A DNA stretch of 64,000 nt. It comes from Thermotoga sp. KOL6 (lineage in GTDB: Bacteria; Thermotogota; Thermotogae; Thermotogales; Thermotogaceae). Below the pieces are notes generated by a model, which ran no database searches, was not told where the DNA came from, and was given only the letters and a program-made list of their open reading frames with translations. The stretch is from NCBI RefSeq assembly GCF_002866025.1, contig NZ_LNDE01000001.1, positions 558,001-622,000 on the forward strand. The letters run 5' to 3'. This document shows positions 32,185-42,056 of this stretch, in pieces; the stretch's first letter is position 1, and each line of letters opens with the position of its first letter. The translations under genes and the position numbers were made by a program.

Positions 32185-33828
32185 TCAAATCAGTTTCAGC
32201 TTTTCCAGTGTTAACATCGTTTCAGGTGGTACGATTCTTTCAAGATCTTCTCTTTTTTCGAACGGTCTGTTCAGAATGATTTCTCTTGCGATCGCATTTC
32301 CAATACCTGGTATCGAAACGAGTTCTTCAAACGTTAAGGTATTTATAGATGTAGGATAACGAATACCCGTTACAGAACGCTCTCCGTGGGAGACCACAAC
32401 AACGTCTATGATTTCATCATACTTTCCAGGAGCACCCACAAGAATGGGATAACTTCCCAGTTGTCTTCCGAAAGTGTATTTACCTTCTGAATATTCCGGT
32501 ATCACTTTTTTCAAAACAGTTCCCACAGGAAAGACTCGTTTCAACATTTCGTGGTCTATCTCCTCTCTTATCTTCCTTTTCCACTTTTGATGGAGATGAT
32601 TCTTGATTTTATGTTTCCTATTCCGAAAATACTCGTACACCGGTGTTAAGGGATGTACCAAGAGTTTCCTAATGTTGATCCTCCTAAGCAGATATCCAGC
32701 GTCCAGGATCTTTTTGAGATAGAGGTAATTTTTTCTCAGAGTGTCTTCCGTTTCTCCAGGAAGACCCAATATCAGATTCACACCAGGGAGAAGTTTGGGA
32801 ACACCTTCCACACGAACACCACCTATCTCATTTACTATGGCAATCGCTTTCAAAAATTCCTCAGGCGAACCTTGGATATTGTTCTTCTTCAAAACAATTT
32901 CGTCAAAAGATTCAATACCGAAAGAAAAAACGTCACCTGGAGTGTTGTATTTCACAATGGTTTCAACGATCTTTTTACACTCCTTCTCGTAGGAAACAAG
33001 ATAGGAAGGATTCGCATTGTCCGTGTGAAGAACCTCAAGTGAGGGAGCCACTTCTCTTGTACCAGAATAGAGTTCTTCTATCAACTTCGGAGATGGTTTT
33101 CCGCCGTTTCTGTCAGAACCATAAGCTAAAATGTTCGCTGTTCTTCCAAAGCGAAACGCTCTACACCCTGCCTTATAGAGAGATTTTATTTCCATTAGAA
33201 TAGAATCCACACTGCGCGATCGCAATCTTCCGTGGAGGAGGGGTTCGGTGCAAAAAGTACAGAACGTTCTTCTCTCACATCCTTTTGACAATTCTATCTC
33301 GCATATCACATGTGGAAAATTCGGGTGTTTTTCAAGAATCACGGAACCGTAAGGAGCCACCATGTTTATAATCTCGTAATTACTCCTCGCGTTGGGATTT
33401 GGTTCGCCCTTGAAATATGAAAGGGCGAATGCTTCTATATCTCCAGAGACAACAAAATCCGCGTGAATTCCAAACTTCTTCGCAACCGTTCCACCTTTGA
33501 GTGAATATCCTTCAACGATCGGCCCTCCCACGATTTTCAACGGTTTTTTGGCGATACTCAGTATCCTCTCCAATTCAGAGAGACTCAAAGGAGTTCCACC
33601 TTTGTATCTTCCGGGTACGGTAAGACCTGCAACCACGAATAGATAATCGTAATCATTCACCCTTTCCCAAAGGTTTTCTTTTCTCAATTCGTCTATTGTT
33701 ATGTAATCAACTTCCAGGTTGCAGAGAACCAGTGCTCCTGCGAGATATCTGACATAAGGACTCACATAAGGAGGAACACCAAAGACGGCCGGTTCGTCAA
33801 CATAACCATCGAGAATCAATGCCTTCAT
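32185..33828 (-). CDS. Radical SAM protein with C-terminal helix-hairpin-helix
   Basis: The protein has 547 residues. A Rossmann-like N-terminal domain (about 1-130) is followed by a radical SAM core and a C-terminal helix-hairpin-helix (SIPGIGNAIAREIILNRPF, about 505-525). This layout fits the COG1031 group, mainly archaeal and uncharacterised. The cluster motif is Cys-ERRTF-Cys-TF-Cys, that is CX5CX2C, not the common CX3CX2C. It is the last gene of the sigma-factor operon, overlapping its upstream neighbour by 4 nt. The product and substrate are unknown; HhH suggests contact with nucleic acid. Confidence 0.85.
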   Translation of the reverse strand: MKALILDGYVDEPAVFGVPPYVSPYVRYLAGALVLCNLEVDYITIDELRKENLWERVNDYDYLFVVAGLTVPGRYKGGTPLSLSELERILSIAKKPLKIVGGPIVEGYSLKGGTVAKKFGIHADFVVSGDIEAFALSYFKGEPNPNARSNYEIINMVAPYGSVILEKHPNFPHVICEIELSKGCERRTFCTFCTEPLLHGRLRSRSVDSILMEIKSLYKAGCRAFRFGRTANILAYGSDRNGGKPSPKLIEELYSGTREVAPSLEVLHTDNANPSYLVSYEKECKKIVETIVKYNTPGDVFSFGIESFDEIVLKKNNIQGSPEEFLKAIAIVNEIGGVRVEGVPKLLPGVNLILGLPGETEDTLRKNYLYLKKILDAGYLLRRINIRKLLVHPLTPVYEYFRNRKHKIKNHLHQKWKRKIREEIDHEMLKRVFPVGTVLKKVIPEYSEGKYTFGRQLGSYPILVGAPGKYDEIIDVVVVSHGERSVTGIRYPTSINTLTFEELVSIPGIGNAIAREIILNRPFEKREDLERIVPPETMLTLEKLKLI

Positions 33829-34607
33829 TTTTCCAAAATCACCTTTATTTCGTTGAGAGTGTCTTTATCAGCAACTATAACTATTTCTAAACCATTTACA
33901 GTGATTTTGAATCCTTTCTTAGGAAGATCATTCCCTATGAAAATTTCCACCTTTTGTCCATTCTTGTAGATTCCTTCTATCTCAAGCCCAGAAGTTCCTT
34001 CTCTGATGATAATGAATTTGAAATTCTCAAGCACTTTTGCCAATTCTTTTGGAAATTCTATCTCAGATTCCAAAAACGAATATTCTTTCAACACCTCTTC
34101 TTTTGAAAGAGAAAGAGGCCTTATTTCATCGTAAATCAATTTACTCTTGGTGTTCATGTAGTTTCTCTCTATCTCCTTAGGAAGACCATCTTGGGTCAAG
34201 AAAACTCGGTATTCACCGGAATCATGAATGTCAATCTCGTACCCTTCCGAGGTCTCTTTTATTGAGAAATCCCTTCCTTGCAGTATTTCCTTGAAAGCCA
34301 AATCTTCGAGATCGAGTATCAACATAGGAGACTTTCTCAATTCCTTGGTTGAACCCATATAGCAGTTTGGGCCCAATCTAACCCACGTTACTTCAACAGG
34401 TTCGTACACATGGACCATCTTATCGGCGCCCCATTTGTAAACTTCCTCATATCTGAAACGTGTCTTAAGCCCTATTTCGATCATCACTCTTTTGGCGTAA
34501 TAATTCGAATACATCCAACTTTCTACAACTTTGGGCAGCGCCAACCCAATCGAAGTAAGAAGAACTAGGATGATCAAAGAACATTTCCGCACACTATCAC
34601 CATCCAT
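33825..34607 (-). CDS. Exported RseB/MucB-like protein
   Basis: The protein has 260 residues. The N-terminus is a signal peptide or anchor (LIILVLLTSIGLALPKVVESW), and the rest is beta-rich, with long strands such as VTWVRLGPNCYMGST and SGEYRVFLTQDGLPKEIERNYMNTKSK. This resembles the LolA/RseB fold that senses envelope damage and acts on anti-sigma factors. The similarity is by pattern and operon position only. The start is ATG 34607 or, with a better-placed GGTG, GTG 34592. It overlaps the anti-sigma gene by 11 nt. Confidence 0.65.
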   Translation of the reverse strand: MDGDSVRKCSLIILVLLTSIGLALPKVVESWMYSNYYAKRVMIEIGLKTRFRYEEVYKWGADKMVHVYEPVEVTWVRLGPNCYMGSTKELRKSPMLILDLEDLAFKEILQGRDFSIKETSEGYEIDIHDSGEYRVFLTQDGLPKEIERNYMNTKSKLIYDEIRPLSLSKEEVLKEYSFLESEIEFPKELAKVLENFKFIIIREGTSGLEIEGIYKNGQKVEIFIGNDLPKKGFKITVNGLEIVIVADKDTLNEIKVILEK

Positions 34608-34962
34608 CGTTTACCACTTCTACCGTCCTTATGTAATCGATGACTTCGTTAACACTCGGTTTCTGAGATTGAACCACTTCATGAGATGAAGGTGTGGGAA
34701 AGATATCGAGAACAAACGAAAGGAGGAGAACCGAAAAAATCGCCCCTGCGAGAATCGCCGACAACACCAATCTACTACGTTTTCGCGCTTTCAATATTTT
34801 TTTCATCAACCTGTCGCTCGGAATGTACTCACACCGAATCTTGTAGAGAGAAATGGCTGCCTTGTACATCCTGTACTCTTTCAAAATGTATTCCGGCAGA
34901 TTCTCCAAAGGTTCCTCACCATCCAAAATTCTGTTCAACCTATCGTCCCTCAACACCTTCAC
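34597..34962 (-). CDS. Probable anti-sigma factor
   Basis: The protein has 121 residues. The N-terminal 60 residues are charged and helical and would be cytoplasmic; one membrane helix follows (about 66-88, SAILAGAIFSVLLLSFVLDIF); about 30 residues lie outside. There is no His-Cys-Cys zinc motif, so it is not a classic ZAS anti-sigma. The assignment rests on topology and on its position directly after the ECF sigma gene with a 23-nt overlap. The start could be GTG 34962 or a GTG two codons later. Confidence 0.7.
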   Translation of the reverse strand: MKVLRDDRLNRILDGEEPLENLPEYILKEYRMYKAAISLYKIRCEYIPSDRLMKKILKARKRSRLVLSAILAGAIFSVLLLSFVLDIFPTPSSHEVVQSQKPSVNEVIDYIRTVEVVNDGW

Positions 34963-35512
34963 CTTCTTTCAGCAACTCTCCCAGCCTTTTTCTTGCATAG
35001 TGAAGCCTACTCTTGACTGTTCCAAGTGGTTTTCGGAGAACGGAAGCTATTTCTTCGTAGCTCATGCCGTCTATGTCTCTGAGTTTTATAAGCAATCTAT
35101 CTTCAGGTGATAATTTCTCCAAAGCCTTTTGGACTTTCTCCGCAGAAAGCGAACGCCATACCTCTTTTAGAACATCCTCATTAGCTTGCGGTTGTATGTA
35201 AACTTCATCTTCGTTGTCCGTTTCCTGAAAGTCTGTCAAGAATTCGTTCCTCTTTTTGTATTTTTGAAGATAATCCTTACAAACGTTCACCGCTATTCTG
35301 TAAATCCAAGTGGAAAGTTTTGAGTCTCCCCTGAACTTTTTAATTCCTTTGAATATCCTCATAAAGACATCCTGAACAACGTCATCCACATCATCCGTGT
35401 TCAAATAACTCTTCGCTATGCTTCCTATCTTTGGAGCAAATTCCCTGTACAAGACCTCGTAAGCCCAATTTTCCTTTCTTTTCAAGGCTTCTACGAGTCT
35501 TCTTTCATTCAA
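34940..35512 (-). CDS. rpoE: ECF-type RNA polymerase sigma factor (RpoE-like)
   Basis: The protein has 190 residues with region 2 (DVDDVVQDVFMRIFKGIKKFRGDSKLSTWIYRIAVN, about 40-80) and region 4 (SYEEIASVLRKPLGTVKSRLHYARKRL, about 150-180), and lacks regions 1.1 and 3. This is the extracytoplasmic-function group that usually responds to envelope stress. The start is TTG at 35512, eight bases after GGAGG. It begins a chain of four overlapping genes with the anti-sigma, RseB-like and radical SAM genes. It probably autoregulates, but I could not pick out an ECF promoter. Confidence 0.93.
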   Translation of the reverse strand: MNERRLVEALKRKENWAYEVLYREFAPKIGSIAKSYLNTDDVDDVVQDVFMRIFKGIKKFRGDSKLSTWIYRIAVNVCKDYLQKYKKRNEFLTDFQETDNEDEVYIQPQANEDVLKEVWRSLSAEKVQKALEKLSPEDRLLIKLRDIDGMSYEEIASVLRKPLGTVKSRLHYARKRLGELLKEGEGVEGR

Positions 35513-35544
35513 AGCGCTTTCCTCCTTGTATTAGGACTCAGCCG

Positions 35545-36606
35545 TCAAGGTGACGGTTCATAGATTTTCTCAACGAAGGGAGATGTCATTGCTTTTAAAA
35601 GGCAAGAGTAAGTCATTCTGAATCTGAACACGTCCCCTATTTTCACATCACCAATCTCTGTAACATCCAGAACAATATGGTCACTGGATGCATGTAGAAC
35701 TTCTATACCTTCGTTCATCGGTATGAGACCTCTGCTATCTATATCTTGCTCTCCCAAAGCGCAAATAGCCCTTTTTCTTATACCCTTGTCAACGAACTCT
35801 ACTCTTCTTCCGAAAACATCCAATCCTCTCTTTCCAACAGGAACAGAAGGTTTCTCTTTAACTTCTATAACTTCTGCTTCGATTATGAACGTATCTTGAG
35901 AAAGCCACTCTATAACACGATCGTTGGTAATATCTCTTCCGAGAACGATTGCTTCTCCTATCCTCAATTGATTTATACCTTCTGGAATCTCGTTTCTTTC
36001 AAGTGCATACAGAGTAGGGGTATTCCCCCCTGAAACTATTTCTATGTTGAATCCATACTCTTTTTCGAGCTTTTCTTTTACATCGAGAAGGACCTCAAAC
36101 TTTTCCCTGGTGGGAATTATTCCGCCGTAACATCCAAAGTTCGTTCCTACTCCCGCAATATTTAAACCCTTGCATTGAGCAATTTCCTCAACAGCTCTTT
36201 CAAACCATACACCCTCTCTTAAGTCTCCTACATCTATCATGTATATGAGTTTTACGTCCCTTTTCATCTCTTTGGCTATTTCGTCTACCTTCTTAGCTAC
36301 CTGGGGATCGGAAACCATTATGTAATCGAAGTGTTTGACATCTTCAACCAACTCGCTCATCATTGGAAGCCTCAACAACATGAAGGGTCCATCGATCCCC
36401 GCCTTCTTCATTCTTAAGACATTCTTTATCCGAGACTCTCCAAGTATTTTTATGCCGGCCTTCCGTAAAGTTTCTGCAAAACGGGGATCCCCCAACGTCA
36501 CTTTGGTAACTCCTACCACTTCTATACCTTTAGCACCAGCCATTTCAACAACTTTTCTTGCGTTCTTCTCTATCTCCTTTAAATTTATCAAAACCCTTGG
36601 ATACAT
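35545..36606 (-). CDS. PLP-dependent amino-acid racemase (ornithine/lysine racemase type)
   Basis: The protein has 353 residues of the alanine racemase fold type III, Orr/YhfX group. The PLP lysine is in VVGVTKVTLGDPR near residue 40. VGTNFGCYGGIIPTREKF and IVSGGNTPTL are typical of this group. Thermotoga peptidoglycan contains D-lysine, so a broad racemase supplying D-amino acids for the wall is likely (inference). The ATG at 36606 is eight bases after GAGG; a GTG three codons upstream overlaps the SD. It lies 32 nt before the sigma gene in the same direction. Confidence 0.85.
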   Translation of the reverse strand: MYPRVLINLKEIEKNARKVVEMAGAKGIEVVGVTKVTLGDPRFAETLRKAGIKILGESRIKNVLRMKKAGIDGPFMLLRLPMMSELVEDVKHFDYIMVSDPQVAKKVDEIAKEMKRDVKLIYMIDVGDLREGVWFERAVEEIAQCKGLNIAGVGTNFGCYGGIIPTREKFEVLLDVKEKLEKEYGFNIEIVSGGNTPTLYALERNEIPEGINQLRIGEAIVLGRDITNDRVIEWLSQDTFIIEAEVIEVKEKPSVPVGKRGLDVFGRRVEFVDKGIRKRAICALGEQDIDSRGLIPMNEGIEVLHASSDHIVLDVTEIGDVKIGDVFRFRMTYSCLLKAMTSPFVEKIYEPSP

Positions 36607-36658
36607 GTTCAACACCTCTTTTGTAGTAGAATAGTTAAAAGGAGGTGATCGTTAAACC

Positions 36659-37474
36659 ATGATAGAAAAAATCGAAATGATGAAAAAAATCGAAGAAGCA
36701 AGTTCCTATATAAGAGAGAAAATAGAGATTCCACCAGATATTCTTATTATTCTGGGATCTGGTTTTAGTTCTTTCGTAGATAGCATGTCAGATCCTATTA
36801 CTATAGATTATAAAGAGATTCCCCACTTTCCACAACCCACAGTGGAAGGGCACAGGGGAAAACTGGTTTTTGGAAAGATTAAAGATCGCTCCGTTATGGT
36901 GATGGCTGGAAGATATCATCTCTACGAAGGTCACGAGCCACAAACTGTTGTCTTCCCGGTTTACGTCTCAAAGCAACTGGGAGCAAGAGGAGCGATAATA
37001 ACAAATGCGGCCGGAGCGATAAATCCCACGTATAAACCGGGTGAAGTGATTTTAGTAAGAGACGTGATAAACTTTATGTTCAGAAATCCTTTGAGGGGAC
37101 CGAACGATGAGCGGATTGGTCCAAGGTTTCCCGACATGTCTTCTATTGCTGATCCAGAATGGGTGAAGAAACTCAAAGGGAAAATAGATTTCAAGGAGGG
37201 AGTTTACATAGGAGTTCTTGGTCCGAGTTATGAAACCCCTGCAGAGATAAAAGCTTTCAAGAAATTCGGTGCGGATCTTGTTGGAATGTCAACCGTTCCT
37301 GAAGTGATAGCAGCAAAACATTGCGGATTGAAGTTGATCGTATTCTCTTGTGTAACGAACATGGCTGCCGGTATCACACATGGACGGCTTTCACATGAAG
37401 AAGTGGTCAGGACAACCAAGATGGTTCAAGGAAAGATCGAAAAAATTCTGAAAACGGCCGTGGAGGTGTTTTGA
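36659..37474 (+). CDS. Purine nucleoside phosphorylase
   Basis: It cleaves purine nucleosides to base and (deoxy)ribose 1-phosphate. The protein has 271 residues of the trimeric type. Conserved pieces: ILGSGFSSFVD, EGHRGKLVFG, GRYHLYEGH, NAAGAINP, GPSYETPAEI and the base-binding VTNMAAGITHGRLSHEEV. The ATG at 36659 lies about 13 nt after GGAGG, longer than usual; an ATG at codon 7 would be even further away. It begins an operon with the DHH phosphodiesterase gene, which starts right after its stop. Confidence 0.95.
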   Translation: MIEKIEMMKKIEEASSYIREKIEIPPDILIILGSGFSSFVDSMSDPITIDYKEIPHFPQPTVEGHRGKLVFGKIKDRSVMVMAGRYHLYEGHEPQTVVFPVYVSKQLGARGAIITNAAGAINPTYKPGEVILVRDVINFMFRNPLRGPNDERIGPRFPDMSSIADPEWVKKLKGKIDFKEGVYIGVLGPSYETPAEIKAFKKFGADLVGMSTVPEVIAAKHCGLKLIVFSCVTNMAAGITHGRLSHEEVVRTTKMVQGKIEKILKTAVEVF

Positions 37475-38476
37475 ATGAACGAAATCATCGATGTAATATC
37501 CGGTCACAACAGAATACTCGTTGTGGGACATATAATGCCAGATGGAGATTGCATAAGCTCCGTCCTTAGTTTAACTATCGGATTGGAAAAAATCGGGAAG
37601 GAAGTAAAAGCAACTATCGATTACAAGGTTCCATATGTATTCGAAAACTTTCCCCACATAGAAAAAATAGAGGAGAATCCTACTATTGAACCAGATCTTA
37701 TTCTCGTGGTTGACGCTTCATCACCGGATCGGATAGGGAGGTATCAGTATCTTTTGAAAGATATTCCGTCCGCTGTCATAGATCATCACTCAACGAACAC
37801 ACTTTTTGGAAAATGGAACTGGGTTGATCCATCATTTGCTGCCACTGCTCAAATGATTTTCAGATTGAACAGAGCAATGGGTGTGAAATACGATCCAAAT
37901 CTGGCTACCTTGAACTATTTGGGAATAGCAACGGATACGGGCTTTTTTAGACATTCGAATGCAGACATCAGAGTGTTCGGTGATGCGTACGAACTTGTAA
38001 AAATGGGAGCAGATGCTCACTTTGTTGCAAAAGAGATCCTGGAAAATAAACGATTCGAGCAATTCAAACTTTTCGCAGAAGTCTTAGAAAGGTTGGAGCT
38101 CCTTGAAAACGGGAAAATCGCTTATTCTTACATTGATTATGATACTTATTTGAAACACAACTGCACAGACGAAGACAGTTCGGGTTTCGTAGGTGAGCTG
38201 AGATCGATCAGAGGAGTGGAAGTCGCTATCTTGTTCATGGAATTCCCAAGGGGAAAGATACATGTCAGTATGAGATCGAAGGATTGGTTCAATGTAAACG
38301 AAGTCGCTTTCGAATTGGGAGGAGGAGGGCATCCAAGAGCAGCCGGTGTAACCTTCGAAAATCGACCGATATCGGATGTAATATCGGAAGTCATAGAACA
38401 TCTTTTGAGGAGATTCAAAGAAGGTGTGAGTCATGAAAGTGAAAAAACTTCTCAGAGAAACCTACTGGGGGGATGA
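37475..38476 (+). CDS. DHH/DHHA1 phosphodiesterase (NrnA/pApA or c-di-AMP type)
   Basis: The protein has 333 residues and matches the stand-alone DHH-DHHA1 family. Metal-binding motifs: Asp23-x-Asp25 in MPDGDCISS, Asp80 in VVDASS, Asp103-His104-His105 in VIDHHS. The DHHA1 part has [13 protein letters not shown]. The T. maritima member (TmPDE, as I recall) degrades c-di-AMP and pApA, so this should act in cyclic-dinucleotide or nanoRNA turnover. The ATG at 37475 is eight bases after GGAGG inside the end of the phosphorylase gene. The last 44 nt overlap the next gene. Confidence 0.9.
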   Translation: MNEIIDVISGHNRILVVGHIMPDGDCISSVLSLTIGLEKIGKEVKATIDYKVPYVFENFPHIEKIEENPTIEPDLILVVDASSPDRIGRYQYLLKDIPSAVIDHHSTNTLFGKWNWVDPSFAATAQMIFRLNRAMGVKYDPNLATLNYLGIATDTGFFRHSNADIRVFGDAYELVKMGADAHFVAKEILENKRFEQFKLFAEVLERLELLENGKIAYSYIDYDTYLKHNCTDEDSSGFVGELRSIRGVEVAILFMEFPRGKIHVSMRSKDWFNVNEVAFELGGGGHPRAAGVTFENRPISDVISEVIEHLLRRFKEGVSHESEKTSQRNLLGG

Positions 38477-41400
38477 GTTTCTCGTAGAGGAAGACGGTGA
38501 GGAAAAGATTCTAAAAATTGTGAACGCTTCAGTAGACAGATCCTTTCTTTTCAACGAGTATGCAAAGCTCAAAAGGCTTGGAATACCGAATGTTCTTATA
38601 CCGGAAAAACTGAAGATATCAGAAGGGAAGTATTTGTTCTTTTATCCTTATTACGATTTGAGACCCGTTGAGACTCTTAGTGAAAACTTGGCAAAACAGC
38701 TCGTTGCTCTCTTTTCGTTTCTGGCAAAAGCGGGAATCATTGTTCCCTCATTGGGCATGGATGATCTGTTGTTGGGGGATCGCTTGTTTTTCGTTCCCGC
38801 CTTTGTTGATGATCTATCTAGAAAACCAGATAAAATTGTCTTTTTTAAAGAAAAAGACCCAGAAATAACTCAAAGGGTACTCTTTCGTTTTCTGAAAATT
38901 CATGGTTTGGAATACGTTGCACTGAAGGATGAAATTTTCGATTTTGAGGCAAATGTGTTTAAATTTCCATACTTGCACAGGGAAGAGGAAGAAAGAATAA
39001 AAGAAGATATAAAATCTTCTCCGCACTTCCCGTTGCTGATATTGGTATTCGGTGAACAAAGAGTAGGTAAAACAAAGATGGTCACCGTTCTGTCAGACAA
39101 ATTGAGAGAAGATGGGTATTTGGTTCATCACATCACAACCCTTGAAGATCTGAAGATGTGGTACGGGGTCTCCAACGAAATAGATTTGATATCTCAATTG
39201 GATGATGGTCAAAGGAAAATATTGATACTTGACGACTTCTCAGAAGGGTCTGATTTGTTTTTGTTTGTAAAAGAGCTATCGCTTATAAAAACAAAAACAG
39301 ATATAGCTGTCCTGGCCACGTCCACCAAAGAATACGACTTCTTTCATATAAAATACAGACTCTCTCCATTCTCCCTAGAAAAAACTCGCGTGCTCCTAGA
39401 AAAAGCCGTTGGCAATATCACGGACGATCAGGTGAAATTGCTTTACAATCTCAGTAGAGGGCTTCCTGGTTACATCGCAGAGATAGTGCGAGCCTTATAC
39501 AAAACAGATGTAAAGAAATGTAGTATGCTCGAAGTCTTTGAACCCATTCTCAGAGAATGTGACTCCTCGGAAATCAGAGAACTGAGTGTTCTTGGACAAA
39601 AATTCTCAGGTTTGGAGGTTCAAGTTCTTGGAAAGATAACAGGGCGAGACTATCTGAGAGCCTTAGCGAAAGCTCAAAACAAAGGCGTTGTTCTCGTGGA
39701 GGATGGACTTTACAGATTCTCGCTTAAGGAATTTTGGAAATACTACTACGAAAAGATCGGAAAGAATGAAAGGATTCTTCTCCACAGAAAACTGATCGAG
39801 AACCTACCCGAACATCTCATAATAAAACACGTGTTCGCCATTGAAGACAAAGTCACCAGATCTCTTCAGATCTTAAGATACGTGAGAAAACATTTCTGGG
39901 ATTATGAGAAAACTCGTTCAATGATCGAACATTTGAAAAAATTGGAGGAATTTCTTGAAAAACCCTATTATTTCATCGAAAGTTTAAAGACAAAGCTCCT
40001 TCTCAGAATAGATTATAGAAGTCTCGAAAAAGAAGAATTTCACTTTTCAAGGTTCAAAGAACTCAAAAAGAAGATGGTTACGGGTTCAGAAAATCTTTTG
40101 AAAAAGAAAGAATTTTCATTCGCCGATCTTTACAAACTCATAGTTGTTTTTCATCAGTACACAAGATTGGGTAAAAAAGTGCCGGAAGAATTAATCGAAT
40201 CTGTGGAAAAATTGCTTAGGGAGAAAATATTCTCTACAAAAGAGAGGTTGTACCTGAAAGCACGTCTCCTCTGTGAAATGTTCCACATCACAGAAAAGCG
40301 AGAAAATCTTAAAGAAGCCATGCGAATCGCCTCCGAAGAGGGGTTTGTAGATGTGCAAATTCTCGGCTATAGAGCTCTTGGGATCGTTTCAAGGACCAGG
40401 GCCATGAGCAATTACTACTTCAATCTCTCCCTTGATCTGTCCAGAAAATTGGATCCAAATCTTGCCATTGTTGACGAAAGCAACTTGGTTTGGAGCCTCT
40501 TATACGAAGGAAAAATTTCGGAATTTTTGACCCAGCTTCAGCTTCTCAGAAAACAATCCGAACTCTTTGAAAACGCTTCCATTCTTTCATACACGTACTT
40601 TTTGGAGGGACTTTACCATCTCCACAGAAAAGATTACAAAAATGCGGAGAAAATTTTCAAGAAGGAACTTGAAATAGAAGAAAAACATCGTATCGAGAGG
40701 CGAGCACTTCGTGGTCTTGTGATAAACTACCTTTTCAGTGAGAATTTCAAGACTGCGGAGTCGTTATTGAAAAAAGATGAACCAGAATTCAACAGATTCG
40801 GTTTCAACTTTTTGAGGGATATGGTTCTCGCCAAAGATGACGCAGAATTTTTGAACGTTTGGAACAAAAGGAAGGAAAATCCTCATAAATTTTTCAACGA
40901 AGAAATCGCCTATATTTTCGCTGAAAGATTGGCAGGACTCGATCCGGAGGGTTTCGAAGAATTCATTCAAGAATTAGAAAGAGAAAACATAGAAAACTCT
41001 TCGAATCTTATGCTAGCATTAGTTTACGAAACCATGTACAAGTTCTATAGGTCCCTAAACCAAAATTTCAAAGCAAAACGATTCCTACGCAAGGCAATTC
41101 TGATTTACGATTTGATGGGGATGAGAGAAGTTGCAAGGAAGTTGGGAGAAATGGAAAACTCCCATCCTGCGAGAGATAAAAGCTATTTCCACGCATTTCT
41201 TTCATCTTTAGAACCCAACAGAGAATTCTCAGAAATCATGGAATTCGCCGCAGGAAAACTTTCGGAATCGATACCGTTCAAAAACTTTTCGATAAAACTA
41301 ATAGAACGCTCTACGAACAAAGTTCTGGAAGAATTTTCCACATCTTTTTTGGAAACTCCCATCAAATCAGATTTCCTCGAAATTGCGCCTTTTAGAACAA

Positions 41401-42056
41401 GCATGTCGTTCAATTTGGATATGAAACATAACATGATGATGTATGTCGAGACAGACCTAGAGTGTGACGAGAAAGTAGCATGGGAAATGATAGAAATACT
41501 CGAACAGTTTGGGAACATGTTGTCCATCGCTCTCAGAGAACGTCTGTACAGAAGCAGAAGTATAAGAGATCAACTCACCAACGTCTTATCCAGATGGTAT
41601 TTCATGGAGCGCTTTGAAGAAGAGGTTTACAAGTCAAACAGATACAGAATTCCTGTCTCTCTTATCATGTGTGACATCGATGATTTCAAAAAAATAAACG
41701 ATCAATTCGGTCACACAATTGGTGACAAAGTGTTGAATTGGGTGGGTAAGAAATTATCTTCCATTCTGAGAAAGAGTGATCTGATCGGAAGGTATGGAGG
41801 AGAAGAGTTCATAATAGCGCTTCCCGGAACTCCTTTGGACGAGGCAAAAGTAGCAGCAGAGAAGGTGAGAAAACTCGTTAAAGAAGATGAAGGAAATCTC
41901 TACCACATCACCATGAGTTTCGGAGTAGCGGAGTATCTTCCTCCAGAAGATCCTTCTGAAACTATAAAGAGGGCCGATATGGCCCTCTATCTGGCGAAAC
42001 AGCGTGGGAAGGACAGAGTAGTCACAGAGAAAGAATTTTCTCAACGATTTTCCTGA
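38433..42056 (+). CDS. Giant STAND-ATPase/TPR protein with GGDEF domain
   Basis: The protein has 1207 residues. About 1-190 look like a degenerate protein-kinase fold: a Gly-poor N-lobe with [14 protein letters not shown] and no HRD catalytic loop. A STAND/AAA-type ATPase follows (about 195-450) with Walker [10 protein letters not shown] at 207-215. Then come helical TPR-like repeats (about 480-930), a GAF-like segment (about 930-1040) and a GGDEF domain with GGEEF at 1122-1126. An inhibitory RxxD site (RKSD, 1113-1116) sits five residues upstream, so it should make c-di-GMP and be feedback-inhibited. It overlaps the phosphodiesterase gene and, tail to tail, mrp. Confidence 0.85.
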   Translation: MKVKKLLRETYWGDEFLVEEDGEEKILKIVNASVDRSFLFNEYAKLKRLGIPNVLIPEKLKISEGKYLFFYPYYDLRPVETLSENLAKQLVALFSFLAKAGIIVPSLGMDDLLLGDRLFFVPAFVDDLSRKPDKIVFFKEKDPEITQRVLFRFLKIHGLEYVALKDEIFDFEANVFKFPYLHREEEERIKEDIKSSPHFPLLILVFGEQRVGKTKMVTVLSDKLREDGYLVHHITTLEDLKMWYGVSNEIDLISQLDDGQRKILILDDFSEGSDLFLFVKELSLIKTKTDIAVLATSTKEYDFFHIKYRLSPFSLEKTRVLLEKAVGNITDDQVKLLYNLSRGLPGYIAEIVRALYKTDVKKCSMLEVFEPILRECDSSEIRELSVLGQKFSGLEVQVLGKITGRDYLRALAKAQNKGVVLVEDGLYRFSLKEFWKYYYEKIGKNERILLHRKLIENLPEHLIIKHVFAIEDKVTRSLQILRYVRKHFWDYEKTRSMIEHLKKLEEFLEKPYYFIESLKTKLLLRIDYRSLEKEEFHFSRFKELKKKMVTGSENLLKKKEFSFADLYKLIVVFHQYTRLGKKVPEELIESVEKLLREKIFSTKERLYLKARLLCEMFHITEKRENLKEAMRIASEEGFVDVQILGYRALGIVSRTRAMSNYYFNLSLDLSRKLDPNLAIVDESNLVWSLLYEGKISEFLTQLQLLRKQSELFENASILSYTYFLEGLYHLHRKDYKNAEKIFKKELEIEEKHRIERRALRGLVINYLFSENFKTAESLLKKDEPEFNRFGFNFLRDMVLAKDDAEFLNVWNKRKENPHKFFNEEIAYIFAERLAGLDPEGFEEFIQELERENIENSSNLMLALVYETMYKFYRSLNQNFKAKRFLRKAILIYDLMGMREVARKLGEMENSHPARDKSYFHAFLSSLEPNREFSEIMEFAAGKLSESIPFKNFSIKLIERSTNKVLEEFSTSFLETPIKSDFLEIAPFRTSMSFNLDMKHNMMMYVETDLECDEKVAWEMIEILEQFGNMLSIALRERLYRSRSIRDQLTNVLSRWYFMERFEEEVYKSNRYRIPVSLIMCDIDDFKKINDQFGHTIGDKVLNWVGKKLSSILRKSDLIGRYGGEEFIIALPGTPLDEAKVAAEKVRKLVKEDEGNLYHITMSFGVAEYLPPEDPSETIKRADMALYLAKQRGKDRVVTEKEFSQRFS

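Noticed and set aside
32179-32192. TGATTTTCAAATCA palindrome between pyrBI and the radical SAM gene
   Set aside because: It is A/T-rich with a short stem and no U tract; it is probably a chance result of two overlapping gene ends.
35542-35556. Perfect hairpin CCGTCA-AGG-TGACGG between the racemase and the sigma gene as a terminator
   Set aside because: There is no U tract on the minus strand after it and it covers the racemase stop; it may be weak pausing structure at most.
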